Shown here: positions 1 through 10,473 of the stretch, piece by piece
How the letters are laid out: each line of letters opens with the position of its first letter
Position numbering within the stretch: the stretch's first letter is position 1
From: Streptomyces showdoensis
GTDB lineage: Bacteria; Actinomycetota; Actinomycetes; Streptomycetales; Streptomycetaceae
DNA: 64,000 nucleotides
Direction: 5' to 3'
NCBI RefSeq assembly: GCF_039535475.1
Contig: NZ_BAAAXG010000026.1
Span: 1,240,001-1,304,000, forward strand
Notes under the pieces: model-generated
Told to the model about the DNA's origin: nothing
The model's database searches: none
What the model saw: only the letters and a program-made list of their open reading frames with translations
Position numbers and translations under genes: made by a program

Positions 1-1619
<1,619 letters not shown>

Positions 1620-1826
1620 TCAGGCGGTGGCGAGCTTGACCATGTCCGCCTGCGGACCCTTCTGGCCCTGCGAGATCTCGAACTCGACCCGCTGCCCTTC
1701 TTCAAGGGTGCGGTAGCCGTCCATCTGGATCGCGCTGTAGTGGACGAAAACATCCGCACCACCGTCGACCGCGATGAAGCCGTAGCCCTTCTCCGCGTTG
1801 AACCACTTGACGGTGCCCTGAGCCAT
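1620..1826 (-). CDS. Cold-shock domain protein, CspA family
   Basis: A single OB-fold cold-shock protein of 68 residues, the standard family size. It binds single-stranded nucleic acid and acts as an RNA chaperone. RNP1 is KGYGFI (13-18) and RNP2 is DVFVHY (25-30); both are complete. The start at 1826 is preceded by a good AGGGGAG ribosome-binding site. The gene is monocistronic, between two strong hairpin terminators. A plausible promoter about 90 nt upstream implies an untranslated leader, which is typical of this family. Confidence 0.96.
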   Translation of the reverse strand: MAQGTVKWFNAEKGYGFIAVDGGADVFVHYSAIQMDGYRTLEEGQRVEFEISQGQKGPQADMVKLATA

Positions 1827-1915
1827 GCCTAACTCCCCTATTACTGGCCCTTGCGCGGGACCGCACTTCGCGGACCCGGGTCAGACCCTGCGCCGGAACG
1901 CGTCGACCGCGGCTG

Positions 1916-1943
1916 AATGTATCTGCCCAACTGCCCTCTGCAA
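1916..1943 (-). promoter_or_regulatory. Candidate promoter of the cold-shock gene
   Basis: On the minus strand, TTGCAG (1938-1943), 16 bp, then TACATT (1916-1921). This would give a leader of roughly 80 nt before the start at 1826. The rest of the gap 1827-2244 shows only this promoter and the terminator at 2158-2197. Confidence 0.45.
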
Positions 1944-2157
1944 CAGGTCAATCCGACGAGAATTCTGGGCACGCCGGAAAGGGGAATTGGGGAGAATCCC
2001 TTGAATTCCGGGTCAAGTCGGGCCGGGCAAAGCGCGCAGAAGGTACACAAGGCACGGGCACTTTGGCTGCTTCTTGTCGCGCGCGGGCGCATTCTCATAT
2101 GCGTCTGGCATGAGCAGCGGAGGGGACTTCCCCAACTCTACCGCGCTCAACCATGCA

Positions 2158-2197
2158 GAATTGCCCCTTCCGCTTCTTCTCGCGGAAGGGGCAATTC
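2158..2197 (-). terminator. Terminator of the thrC operon
   Basis: A perfect 16-bp stem (2158-2173 with 2182-2197) with an 8-nt loop, 48 nt past the stop of the sulfur-carrier gene. It ends the leftward thrC transcript. Confidence 0.85.
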
Positions 2198-2244
2198 AGA
2201 TAAGACGGGTACCGCCGGTAAGCCGACCCGGGCGGGGTGACGGC

Positions 2245-2523
2245 TCAGCAGCCGCCGGCGACGGCGGGGATGATCGAGACGCCCGCGCCGTCGGGCGTGG
2301 CGGTCTCCAGACCCTGCTCGAAGCGCACGTCGTCGTCGTTGACGTACACGTTGACGAAGCGGCGCAGCTTGCCCTGGTCGTCCAGGACGCGGGCGGCGAT
2401 GCCGGCGTGGTTCTTCTCCAGGTCGGCGATGACCTCGGCGAGGGTCGCGCCCTCCGCCTTCACCTCGGACGCGCCGCCGGTGTAGGTGCGGAGGATGGTG
2501 GGGATGCGGACGGTGACGGCCAT
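2245..2523 (-). CDS. MoaD/ThiS-family sulfur-carrier protein (CysO-like)
   Basis: A 92-residue ubiquitin-fold protein. Members of this family carry sulfur as a C-terminal Gly-Gly thiocarboxylate for cysteine, thiamin, molybdopterin or 2-thiosugar synthesis. The start at 2523 gives MAVTVRIPTILRTYTGG. The C-terminus is AVAGGC, with the functional Gly-Gly at 90-91 followed by one extra encoded cysteine (C92). That residue would have to be removed by a JAMM/Mec-type peptidase before activation. The gene starts 15 nt after the thrC stop and is surely co-transcribed with it. The pairing resembles the mycobacterial CysO sulfur pathway, but no cysM or mec gene is adjacent here. Confidence 0.85.
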   Translation of the reverse strand: MAVTVRIPTILRTYTGGASEVKAEGATLAEVIADLEKNHAGIAARVLDDQGKLRRFVNVYVNDDDVRFEQGLETATPDGAGVSIIPAVAGGC

Positions 2524-2538
2524 GGGGTCACGTACCTT

Positions 2539-3825
2539 TCAGTGGGCCAGGCCCGCGTCGCGGAACGCGTCCAGGCTCGGGCGGATGGTGGCGGTCGCCT
2601 GAGAACTGTCGGCCACGGCGTCCAGGGTCTTGAGGCCGTCGCCGGTGTTGAGGACCACCGTCGTCAGCGCCGGGTCGATGAGGCCGGCCTCGACCAGCTT
2701 CCGCGTGACGCCGACGGTCACGCCGCCCGCGGTCTCGGCGAAGATGCCCTCGGTGCGGGCGAGGAGCTTGATCGCGTCGACGACCTGCTCGTCGTTCACG
2801 TCCTCCACGGCGCCGCCGGTGCGGCGGGCGATGTCGAGCACGTACGGGCCGTCGGCCGGGTTGCCGATGGCGAGCGACTTGGCGATGGTGTTCGGCTTCT
2901 GGGGCTTCACGACGTCGTGGCCGGCCTTGAAGGCGACCGAGACCGGGGAGCAGCCCTCGGCCTGGGCGCCGAAGATCTTGTACGGCTTGTCCTCGACCAG
3001 GCCCAGCTTGATGAGCTCCTGCAGACCCTTGTCGATCTTGGTGAGCTGCGAGCCGGAGGCGATCGGGATCACCAGCTGGTCCGGGATGACCCAGCCGAGC
3101 TGCTCGCAGATCTCGTACGCGAGGGTCTTGGAGCCCTCGCCGTAGTACGGGCGCAGGTTGACGTTGACGAAGCCCCAGCCCTCGCCCAGCGGGTCGCCGA
3201 TGAGCTCCGAGCAGAAGCGGTTGACGTCGTCGTAGTTGCCCTCGATGGCGACCAGGTCGCCGCCGTAGACGCCGGCCATGACGACCTTGCCCTGCTCCAG
3301 GTCGTGCGGGATGAAGACGCAGGAGCGGAAGCCGGCCCGGGCGGCGGCGGCGCCGACGGCGCCGGCCAGGTTGCCGGTGGAGGAGCAGGAGAGGGTGGTG
3401 AAGCCGAAGGCGCGGGCGGCCTCGATGGCCTGGGCGACGACCCGGTCCTTGAAGGAGTGGGTCGGGTTGCCGGAGTCGTCCTTGACGAACAGCTTCCCGG
3501 GCTCGACGCCGAGCTCGCGGGCCAGGTTGTCGGCCTTGACCAGCGGGGTCCAGCCGGGGTTCAGGTTGGGCTTCTCGGCGACGTCGGCCGGGACGGGCAG
3601 CAGCGGGGCGTAGCGCCAGATGTTGGCGGGGCCGGCCTCGATGCGCTTGCGCAGCTCCTCCGGGTCACCGGAGGGCAGCTCGTACGCGACTTCGAGCGGG
3701 CCGAAACACAGTTCGCAGGCGAAGATCGGGCCGAGCGGGAAGGATTCACCGCATTCGCGACAGGAGAGTCCGGAAGCGGGACCGAGGTCGACGGTGGTTC
3801 CGGGTGCGACGGTCTGTACAGCCAT
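2539..3825 (-). CDS. thrC: Threonine synthase
   Basis: PLP enzyme that converts O-phosphohomoserine to threonine in the cytoplasm. The 428 residues show the PLP lysine K126 in GNPTHSFKDR, the phosphate/PLP loop CSSTGNLAGAVG, and an N-terminal cysteine set (C22, C25, C37, C40) like a small zinc ribbon. The start is set at 3825 (MAVQTVAPG). A longer frame from the GTG at 3891 exists but lies inside the riboswitch aptamer, so it is rejected. An AGGAG and an AAAGGG motif lie upstream on the minus strand. The gene is first in an operon with the sulfur-carrier gene and is preceded by a SAM-I riboswitch. Confidence 0.97.
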   Translation of the reverse strand: MAVQTVAPGTTVDLGPASGLSCRECGESFPLGPIFACELCFGPLEVAYELPSGDPEELRKRIEAGPANIWRYAPLLPVPADVAEKPNLNPGWTPLVKADNLARELGVEPGKLFVKDDSGNPTHSFKDRVVAQAIEAARAFGFTTLSCSSTGNLAGAVGAAAARAGFRSCVFIPHDLEQGKVVMAGVYGGDLVAIEGNYDDVNRFCSELIGDPLGEGWGFVNVNLRPYYGEGSKTLAYEICEQLGWVIPDQLVIPIASGSQLTKIDKGLQELIKLGLVEDKPYKIFGAQAEGCSPVSVAFKAGHDVVKPQKPNTIAKSLAIGNPADGPYVLDIARRTGGAVEDVNDEQVVDAIKLLARTEGIFAETAGGVTVGVTRKLVEAGLIDPALTTVVLNTGDGLKTLDAVADSSQATATIRPSLDAFRDAGLAH

Positions 3826-3842
3826 GGAGGCGAGGCCCTTTC

Positions 3843-4036
3843 TCCTCATCTTTCCCATGACGAATTTTTCGCCATGAGACGGATTTGGCACCTTCCCTAG
3901 CCGGGGACCTCGCGCTATGAGCAGCGCCCGTCAGGGCTCCACCTGGGGTGGTGGCCGGGAGACGGGTGGACGAGTGACCGACTGGAGGGTTGCCGGGGCT
4001 TCAACGGGCCGTTTCCCTCTGCCCCTCTGGATGAGC
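3843..4036 (-). promoter_or_regulatory. SAM-I (S-box) riboswitch upstream of thrC
   Basis: Read on the minus strand, the leader carries the S-box core. P1 pairs CTCATC (4035-4030) with GATGAG (3850-3845). Then come CAGAGGGGCAGAGGGA, GGCCCGTTGAAGCCC and GGCAACC (3994-3988), a long P3 region, then GGTGCCAAATCC (3892-3881). A 12-bp P4 hairpin follows (3868-3879 with 3853-3864, with wobble pairs and an AAA loop). The 3' strand of P1 runs into AGGAG, so SAM binding could hide the ribosome-binding site. The P3 arm, about 95 nt, is larger than usual. Identification is by eye from consensus blocks and pairing. Confidence 0.88.
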
Positions 4037-4146
4037 GGTATTCGATTGTGAGACGCGGTCGGCACCCCGACATGCATCGGGGATCCGCGTTGTTCAAGAC
4101 TGTAACCGAAGGCTTCGAAGGTGGAGACGGTCGTCCGATCCGCGAG

Positions 4147-5100
4147 ATGGAGATCACGTTGCTGGAAGAGGTGGAGCGCTGGCTGGCCCGGCGGTCCTGG
4201 TCCGTTGCCGACCGCCCGCTGGAGCGCGTCCTCGCCGCCAAGCGCGGCACGAAGGTCAGCGTGGTGCTGCCCGCGCTGAACGAGGAGGCGACGGTCGGCG
4301 CGATCGTCTCGGTGATCCGCCGCGAGCTGATGACCGAGGCGGTGCCGCTGGTGGACGAGCTCGTGGTGATCGACTCGGGCTCGACGGACCGTACGGCGGA
4401 GGTCGCGGCGGCGGCCGGCGCGCGGGTGGTGGCGCGCGACGCGATCCTGCCCCGGATACCGGCGGTGCCCGGCAAGGGCGAGGTCCTCTGGCGGTCACTG
4501 ATGGTGACGACCGGGGACGTGGTCTGCTTCGTCGACGCGGACCTGCGGGACTTCTCCGCGGACTTCGTCTCCGGCATCGTGGGCCCGCTGCTCACCGAGC
4601 CGGACGTCGACTTCGTGAAGGCGATGTACGACCGCCCGCTCGGCGACACCCCTGGTCAGGGCGGTCGGGTGACGGAGCTGGTGGCGCGCCCGCTGCTCAA
4701 TCTGCACTGGCCGCAGCTGGCCGGCTTCGTCCAGCCGCTGGGCGGCGAGTACGCGGCGCGGCGCTCGCTGCTGGAGCGGCTGCCGTTCCCGGTCGGTTAC
4801 GGAGTGGAGCTGGGCCTGCTCGTCGACGCGCTGCACACGGTGGGCCTGGACGCGCTCGCGCAGGTGGACGTGGGGGTGCGCAAGCACCGGCACCAGGACG
4901 GGCAGGCGCTGGGCCGGATGGCGGCCGCGATCTACCGGACGGCGCAGCTGCGGCTGTCGCGGGGGCACCTGGTGCGGCCCTGGCTGACCCAGTTCGAGCG
5001 GGGCGAGCGGGGCTTCGAGCCGCGTACGTACCCGGTGGACACCGAGGAGCGCCCGCCGATGGCGGAGATCGCGGAGTACGCCCGGCGCCGCGTGGCGTAA
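4147..5100 (+). CDS. gpgS: Glucosyl-3-phosphoglycerate synthase-like GT2 glycosyltransferase
   Basis: Family-2 retaining glycosyltransferase, expected to transfer glucose from an NDP-glucose to 3-phosphoglycerate, the first step to glucosylglycerate and polymethylated polysaccharides. The 317 residues show VVLPALNEE (39-47), VIDSGSTD (74-81) and the metal-binding DAD (130-132), plus the PGKGE motif (108-112) typical of GpgS. The frame is open from the GTG at 4048, but that start would overlap the divergent riboswitch transcript, so 4147 is preferred; 4072 remains possible. The gene lies near otsA and otsB, which fits a compatible-solute role. Function is from family resemblance. Confidence 0.85.
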   Translation: MEITLLEEVERWLARRSWSVADRPLERVLAAKRGTKVSVVLPALNEEATVGAIVSVIRRELMTEAVPLVDELVVIDSGSTDRTAEVAAAAGARVVARDAILPRIPAVPGKGEVLWRSLMVTTGDVVCFVDADLRDFSADFVSGIVGPLLTEPDVDFVKAMYDRPLGDTPGQGGRVTELVARPLLNLHWPQLAGFVQPLGGEYAARRSLLERLPFPVGYGVELGLLVDALHTVGLDALAQVDVGVRKHRHQDGQALGRMAAAIYRTAQLRLSRGHLVRPWLTQFERGERGFEPRTYPVDTEERPPMAEIAEYARRRVA

Positions 5101-5138
5101 CGCACGAAAATAGTGCTTTCTGCATAAATTTCCGTTTC

Positions 5139-5480
5139 ATGCGGTTCACGACCAGAACGGGCATCCTGCTGGCGACCCTCGGCCTGATGGCCGGGCCGCT
5201 CTCCCCCGGGGGAGCCGCCCCGGCCGCCGCCCGGCAGGGCACCGGCACCACCACCTTCGCCGCGCAGCGGATCGACCCCGCCGCCCTGGGCCCCGGCCAC
5301 GGCTCCGGCACCGTTCACGTGGCGGTCCCGCCGGCCCCGCGCCCCGCCCCCCGGGGCAGCGTGACGGCGGGTGCCGGCGCGAACCGGGAGCGGCTGTGGC
5401 TGCTGGGCGGGCTGGCCCTGGCGCTCGCGGCGACCGGCCTGGTGGCACGGGCGGCGGTCCGCGGCCGCCGCGACTACTGA
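5139..5480 (+). CDS. Small secreted, membrane-anchored protein of unknown function
   Basis: 113 residues. There is an N-terminal signal peptide (basic MRFTTRTG, then a hydrophobic run to about residue 30 ending in alanines). A Pro/Gly/Ala-rich spacer follows, then one transmembrane helix near residues 86-105 and a short basic tail (RGRRDY). This layout resembles small wall-linked proteins but there is no LPXTG motif. The 38 nt upstream are unusually AT-rich and probably contain its promoter. Not recognised as a known family. Confidence 0.7.
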   Translation: MRFTTRTGILLATLGLMAGPLSPGGAAPAAARQGTGTTTFAAQRIDPAALGPGHGSGTVHVAVPPAPRPAPRGSVTAGAGANRERLWLLGGLALALAATGLVARAAVRGRRDY

Positions 5481-5549
5481 CGGCGACTTCGCGCCCCCTG
5501 TCTGGTATCCGTACGTTTGAGCGTTTACCGGACGGGCTAGGTTCGCCCC

Positions 5550-6905
5550 ATGGCTTCCGTCCTCGTGGCATCGAATCGCGGCCCGGTCTCGTACACCGTG
5601 CGTGACGACGGCGGGCTGGACGCCCGGCGGGGCGGCGGCGGGCTCGTCTCGGGCCTGAGCGCCGTCTCGTCGGAGGGCGGCCTGTGGGTGTGCGCCGCCC
5701 TGGGCGACGGCGACCGCGAGGCCGTGCGCCGCGGGGTCGCCGAGCCGGGCGTGCGGATGCTGGACATCGACCCGGAGGTGTACGCCGACGCGTACAACGG
5801 CATCGCGAACTCGGTGCTCTGGTTCCTCCACCACCACCTGTACGACATCCCGCGCGAGCCCGTCTTCGACGCGGACTTCCGCCGCCGCTGGGCGTCCTAC
5901 CGCGCCTACAACCACGCCTTCGCCGAGGCCCTCGCCGAGGCGGCCGACCCGGGCGCCGCGGTCCTGGTCCAGGACTACCACCTGGCGCTCGTCCCCGGCC
6001 GGCTCCGCGCGCTCCGCCCGGACCTGCGGATCGCCCACTTCACGCACACGCCCTGGGCCTCGCCCGGATACCTGGCGATGCTCCCGGACGACGTCCACCG
6101 CGAGCTGGTCGAGGGCATGTCGGGCGCGGACGAGCTGGGCTTCCACACCCGCGCCTGGGCCTCCGCCTTCCTGGCCGACCCCTTCGTGGACCGGGCCCCC
6201 CGGGTCGCCACGTACCCGCTGGGCGTCGACGCCGAGGAGCTGCGCGCCCTCGCCCACCGCCCCGCCGTCGACGCCCGCCTCGCCGAGCTGCGCGCCGAGA
6301 CCGCCGGCCGGAGGACCATCGTCCGGGTGGACCGCACGGAGCTGTCCAAGAACATCCCGCGCGGCCTGCTCGCCTACCGCGAGCTCCTCGCCCGCCACCC
6401 CGAGTGGCGCGGCCGGGTCGTCCACCTGGCCTCCGCGTACCCCTCCCGCCAGGACCTGGAGGTCTACCGCGCGTACACGGCCTCGGTGACCGAGCTCGCC
6501 GCGGCGGTCAACGAGGAGTACGGCACCCCCGACTGGCAGCCCGTCCTGGTCTCCGTCCAGGACGACTTCACCCGCTCCCTCGCCGCCTACCGGCTGGCCG
6601 ACGTGGCCCTGGTCAACCCCGTCCGGGACGGCATGAACCTGGTCGCCAAGGAGATCCCGGTCGTCTCCGACGAGGGCTGCGCCCTGGTCCTGTCCCGCGA
6701 GGCGGGCGCGTACGAGGAGCTCCACGAGGACGCCCTCACGGTGAACCCGTACGACGTGACGGCCACCGCCGAAGCCCTCCACCAGGCCCTCTCGATGCCC
6801 GCCCCCGAACGCGCCGAACGCACCAAGCGCCTCGCCACGGCGGCGACGGCACTGCCGCCGCGGGAGTGGTTCCTGGCGCAGCTCGGGTCGTTGCGCACGG
6901 GCTGA
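5550..6905 (+). CDS. otsA: Trehalose-6-phosphate synthase (GT20)
   Basis: Transfers glucose from an NDP-glucose to glucose-6-phosphate to form trehalose-6-phosphate. The 451 residues begin with VLVASNRGP, the GT20 N-terminal motif. They include VQDYHLALVP, the FTHTPW substrate loop, RTELSKNIPRGLLAY, and the C-terminal DGMNLVAKE block. The ATG at 5550 lies only 6 nt after a TAGGTT -10 hexamer, so the mRNA is probably leaderless. Its partner phosphatase otsB is 3.5 kb away on the opposite strand, with a large secreted protein gene between them. Confidence 0.96.
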   Translation: MASVLVASNRGPVSYTVRDDGGLDARRGGGGLVSGLSAVSSEGGLWVCAALGDGDREAVRRGVAEPGVRMLDIDPEVYADAYNGIANSVLWFLHHHLYDIPREPVFDADFRRRWASYRAYNHAFAEALAEAADPGAAVLVQDYHLALVPGRLRALRPDLRIAHFTHTPWASPGYLAMLPDDVHRELVEGMSGADELGFHTRAWASAFLADPFVDRAPRVATYPLGVDAEELRALAHRPAVDARLAELRAETAGRRTIVRVDRTELSKNIPRGLLAYRELLARHPEWRGRVVHLASAYPSRQDLEVYRAYTASVTELAAAVNEEYGTPDWQPVLVSVQDDFTRSLAAYRLADVALVNPVRDGMNLVAKEIPVVSDEGCALVLSREAGAYEELHEDALTVNPYDVTATAEALHQALSMPAPERAERTKRLATAATALPPREWFLAQLGSLRTG

Positions 6906-7035
6906 GCCAACTCAGGACCGACCCTGTTCAAAAACACGTGCCCCCGCAGATGGGGGCAGCCCTTCCCACTGTTACGCTCCCGTCCACCTGCGGTGGGGGC
7001 ACGGCAGGCACAGAGGTTCGGGGAGGGGCTTTCTG

Positions 7036-10000
7036 GTGATTCGTCACACCTTGAGGCGGGGCGTGTTCGCCGCCGCGACGGTGCTCGCACTGACGATGGG
7101 CGGCGGTCTCACGCCTCTGGCGGGAACGGCGGCGGCGGAGCCGGTGCCCGAGGAGACGGTGATCCCGGCGCCCTACTACGGCGAGCCCTTGTACAGCTGG
7201 ACGTACAAGGCCGAGCAAGCCCGTCTGTGGCAGGCCGACAGCACCGGCTCCGAAGGCGTCTTCCGCTACGAGGCGGGGCACACCCGCGACATCCTCTGGA
7301 CCCGCTACTCCGACGGCAAGACCCTCACCGTGCCGCTGCCGACCGTGCCCTGGACAGAGGTCCAGGGCACGGGCACCGACACACTGGCCTTCATACGCGA
7401 CGGAGAGGTCGAGCTGCGCGACCCCCAGGGCGGCGCACGCGTCCACCCGCTTCCCCCGGGCTACTTCAGCCCCCGGGTGTTCGGCTCCACCCTGCTCGCG
7501 TTCACCTCCGTCACCCAGCCGGACGGAACGCGCACGGCGCAGAAGCACCTGCTGTCGCTCCAGGACGACGGCACGACCCGCGAGCTGGAGATCGGCGGCC
7601 TCCCGGAGGGTACGCGGCTGGGGTCCGTCAGCGCGGCCGACGCCACGTCCCTGCTGTTCACCGCGCAGGACGAGGACGGCACGCGCCGCCAGGTCCTCGT
7701 CTCCAGGGAGACCGGCACGGTCGAGACCGTCACGAAGGCCCTGCCTGCGGGCTACACCTTCGGGAAGCTCTCGCCCGAGTACATCGTCGCGTACAGCTCC
7801 GACCCCGCCGTCCACACGGCCGTGGTCGCCTCGCGCACCGACCCCGCGGCCCCGCTCGTCGACGTACCCGTCGACACCACGATCACCGGGCCCCTGCACC
7901 ACCTTGCCGTCGTCGGCGACTGGCTCGTCTACCGCGACTCCCAGTCCCGCGTCGAGAGCGTCCCGATCGCGGGCGGCGCCACCGTCGACCTGCTCACGCA
8001 CATCACGGGCACGCTGTCGTCCGGCCCGGCCGGCACGGCCGTCGCCGTCGGCACCACCGGCGCGGGCGGAGACCGACGCGCCGACTGGGGGGTCCACCGC
8101 ATCACGGCGGACCCCACGGGCAGGCCCGTGGTGACGACGGTGAAGCGCTTCCACGAGCCGGGCCACATCCGGGGCATCGCCCTGGCCAAGGGTGAGCTGT
8201 CGACCGCCGACGACCGCAACCCCGCGGGCACGTACGCCTGGGAGCGACCGGTCAGCAGCACGGTTCCCCTCACGTACGGAGGGGTCTCGGACACCTACGG
8301 CAGCGCCCAGCCCGCCTGCACCGGGGACGGCGACCTCCCCTGCGCGCAGCTCCGGGCGCTCGGCGACGGCCGGTTCCTGCGCTGGGCCGGAGCCGACGGC
8401 ACGAACGACCGCTACACGGGCGCCAACGTGTCCGTCACCGTGCCCAAGGGCGGACGGCTCGTCGACGCCAACCCCCTCTACGTGGTGCGGTCCGGTCCCG
8501 GCGCGGTCGGGCGTCAGACCACCACGGCACTGTACGGCGGACGGATCCTGGACGAGCGGGCGCCGGGAGCGGCCGCGCTGTGGGGGTCCTGGCTGTGGAC
8601 GGCCGGCACCTCGAAGGGCGTGGTGACGGCCAAGGACCTGGAGACCGCCAGGACGGTCGAGACCGTGGACACCGGTGCCTCCTGCGTGCCCGCGGAGCTC
8701 CAGGCAGCCGGGCGCCGGCTCTACTGGAGCTGTGGCCCCGACGGACCGGCCGGGATCTACGACCGCGCGACGAAGACCTCACGGCCCGTCCCCGCCGGTG
8801 AGGCACTGATCGGTGACGGCTATGTCGTCACCCATGACCGGGCCGCCGGAAAGCTGGTCCTCACCGGCGCCGACCCGACCGGGCCCGCCGGCCGGGTCGT
8901 GGGCGACCTGCCCGACACCGGCGTCTCGCAGCGTCATGTCCGCTGGACCGTCGACAAGTTCGGCGGTCACATCGCCTACGTCGACGCCCGGGATCAGGTG
9001 CACCTCGTGCCGTCCGGCATCGAGGCGCCGCCGCTGTCCTTGCTGGAGAACGAGGGCGGGTCCACCGTCGTCGATGCCCAGAAGGGCACCGACTCCCTAT
9101 CCTCGGTGCTGTTCAGCAAGCCGGTCGGCACCTGGACCCTGACGGCTCGCCACCGCGTTTCGGGCACGGTCAGCCGACTGAGCTCGGGCAAGGACGTCCG
9201 GGGCCGGCTGTGGCTCCCGTGGCACGGTTACGACGAGGCCGGAAACCTGCTGCCCAGCGGTGCGTACACATGGACCCTCACGGCCGAGCCGGCGGACGGC
9301 GTGGGCCCCGGCATCCCGCTCTCCGGTGAGGCCACCCTCGTCAACGGCACCGGTCAGGCCACCGGGAAGTTCCACCCGATCCCCGCCCAGCGGGCCATGG
9401 ACACCCGTACCGGTCTGGGCGTCCGGAAGGGCAAGGTCGGGGCCAAGGGGACGGTCACGCTGAAGATCGGCGATCGTTGGGCCGTGCCCACCCACGAGCT
9501 GACCGCGGTGACCGTGAACGTGACGGCCGTGAACGCGACGGCCGCCACGTACGTCTCGGTGTACCCGGCCGGCACCACGCGGGGCAGCGCCTCCAACGTG
9601 AACGTGCGGGCCGGCAGCACGACGGCCAACCTGGTGACCGTGCCCGTCAAGGACGGGAAGATCACCCTCTACAACCACGCAGGCAGCGTCGACCTCGTCG
9701 CCGACATCTCCGGGTACTTCACCACGACGGGCACCTCCGACCACTTCGAACCGCTCAAGCCCACCCGCGTGCTGGACACCCGCACCGGCCTGGGCAGCCG
9801 CCCGCACAAGGCGGACGACTACCACTGGCCGACGGTGCAAGTCACGGGCCGGTCCGGGATACCCGCGACCGGGGTCACCGCCGTCCTCGTGAACCTCACC
9901 GCGACCAACGCCACCCGCAGGACGGACGTGACGGCGTACGTGGAACAGAGCGAGGGCAGCATCCTGAACCTCGGTGTCGGGGAGACCGTCTCGAACCTCG

Positions 10001-10473
10001 CCGTCGTGCCCGTCTCCCCCAACGGCACCATCACGTTCGTCAACCGCGCGGGCGCCGCCGACCTCATCGCCGACATCGCCGGCTACTACACCGGCACCCA
10101 CCTCGGTTCCCTCTTCCAGCCCCTCGCCCCCGCCCGTTCCCTCGACACCCGCACGGGCACCGGCACCCCCAAGGGCAAGGTCGGGGCGGGCCGGACGGTG
10201 ACGCTGACCGTCGCCGGGCTGAACGGAGTGCCGGCGAGCGGGGCCACCGCGGTCGTGCTGAACCTGACGGCGACCGGTGGGACGCGGGGCACGGTGGTCA
10301 CCGCCTACTCGTACGGCACAAACCGGCCCGGCACGTCCAACCTCAACGTGCCGGCCGGGCGGACGGTGTCCGTCCTGGCGGTGGTGCCGGTCAAGGACGG
10401 CAAGGTGACCCTGTACAACCACTCCGGCTCCGTCGACCTCATCGCCGACGTCCAGGGCTTCTACGCCCCCTGA
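7036..10473 (+). CDS. Large secreted protein: N-terminal propeller-like region plus three C-terminal repeats
   Basis: 1145 residues with a signal peptide (GTG start, MIRHTLRRG, hydrophobic core, cleavage near AAAEPVP). Residues about 40-690 are rich in short beta-type repeats with W/Y and G/D turns, suggesting a beta-propeller. A FlgD-like Ig segment follows (about 690-765). Three tandem copies of a roughly 120-residue module then start near 778, 903 and 1026. Each opens with (M/L)DTRTG(L/T)G and closes with DL(V/I)AD(I/V)xG(Y/F)(F/Y). There is no LPXTG motif or transmembrane helix. It is probably an extracellular binding or adhesion protein; no enzyme motif was seen. Its 3' end overlaps the convergent otsB by 13 bp. 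Confidence 0.85.
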   Translation: MIRHTLRRGVFAAATVLALTMGGGLTPLAGTAAAEPVPEETVIPAPYYGEPLYSWTYKAEQARLWQADSTGSEGVFRYEAGHTRDILWTRYSDGKTLTVPLPTVPWTEVQGTGTDTLAFIRDGEVELRDPQGGARVHPLPPGYFSPRVFGSTLLAFTSVTQPDGTRTAQKHLLSLQDDGTTRELEIGGLPEGTRLGSVSAADATSLLFTAQDEDGTRRQVLVSRETGTVETVTKALPAGYTFGKLSPEYIVAYSSDPAVHTAVVASRTDPAAPLVDVPVDTTITGPLHHLAVVGDWLVYRDSQSRVESVPIAGGATVDLLTHITGTLSSGPAGTAVAVGTTGAGGDRRADWGVHRITADPTGRPVVTTVKRFHEPGHIRGIALAKGELSTADDRNPAGTYAWERPVSSTVPLTYGGVSDTYGSAQPACTGDGDLPCAQLRALGDGRFLRWAGADGTNDRYTGANVSVTVPKGGRLVDANPLYVVRSGPGAVGRQTTTALYGGRILDERAPGAAALWGSWLWTAGTSKGVVTAKDLETARTVETVDTGASCVPAELQAAGRRLYWSCGPDGPAGIYDRATKTSRPVPAGEALIGDGYVVTHDRAAGKLVLTGADPTGPAGRVVGDLPDTGVSQRHVRWTVDKFGGHIAYVDARDQVHLVPSGIEAPPLSLLENEGGSTVVDAQKGTDSLSSVLFSKPVGTWTLTARHRVSGTVSRLSSGKDVRGRLWLPWHGYDEAGNLLPSGAYTWTLTAEPADGVGPGIPLSGEATLVNGTGQATGKFHPIPAQRAMDTRTGLGVRKGKVGAKGTVTLKIGDRWAVPTHELTAVTVNVTAVNATAATYVSVYPAGTTRGSASNVNVRAGSTTANLVTVPVKDGKITLYNHAGSVDLVADISGYFTTTGTSDHFEPLKPTRVLDTRTGLGSRPHKADDYHWPTVQVTGRSGIPATGVTAVLVNLTATNATRRTDVTAYVEQSEGSILNLGVGETVSNLAVVPVSPNGTITFVNRAGAADLIADIAGYYTGTHLGSLFQPLAPARSLDTRTGTGTPKGKVGAGRTVTLTVAGLNGVPASGATAVVLNLTATGGTRGTVVTAYSYGTNRPGTSNLNVPAGRTVSVLAVVPVKDGKVTLYNHSGSVDLIADVQGFYAP

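Noticed and set aside
3826..3891. GTG start 66 nt upstream for thrC
   Set aside because: It lies inside the conserved GGTGCCAAATCC block of the riboswitch, and the extra residues are not like other threonine synthases.
2074..3900. Long plus-strand frame over thrC
   Set aside because: Composition follows the third-codon-position GC of the opposite strand; it lacks recognisable domains and covers the thrC operon and its riboswitch.
4932..6782. 616-residue minus-strand frame over gpgS and otsA
   Set aside because: No ribosome-binding site or domain; a GC-skew artefact over two well-supported plus-strand genes.
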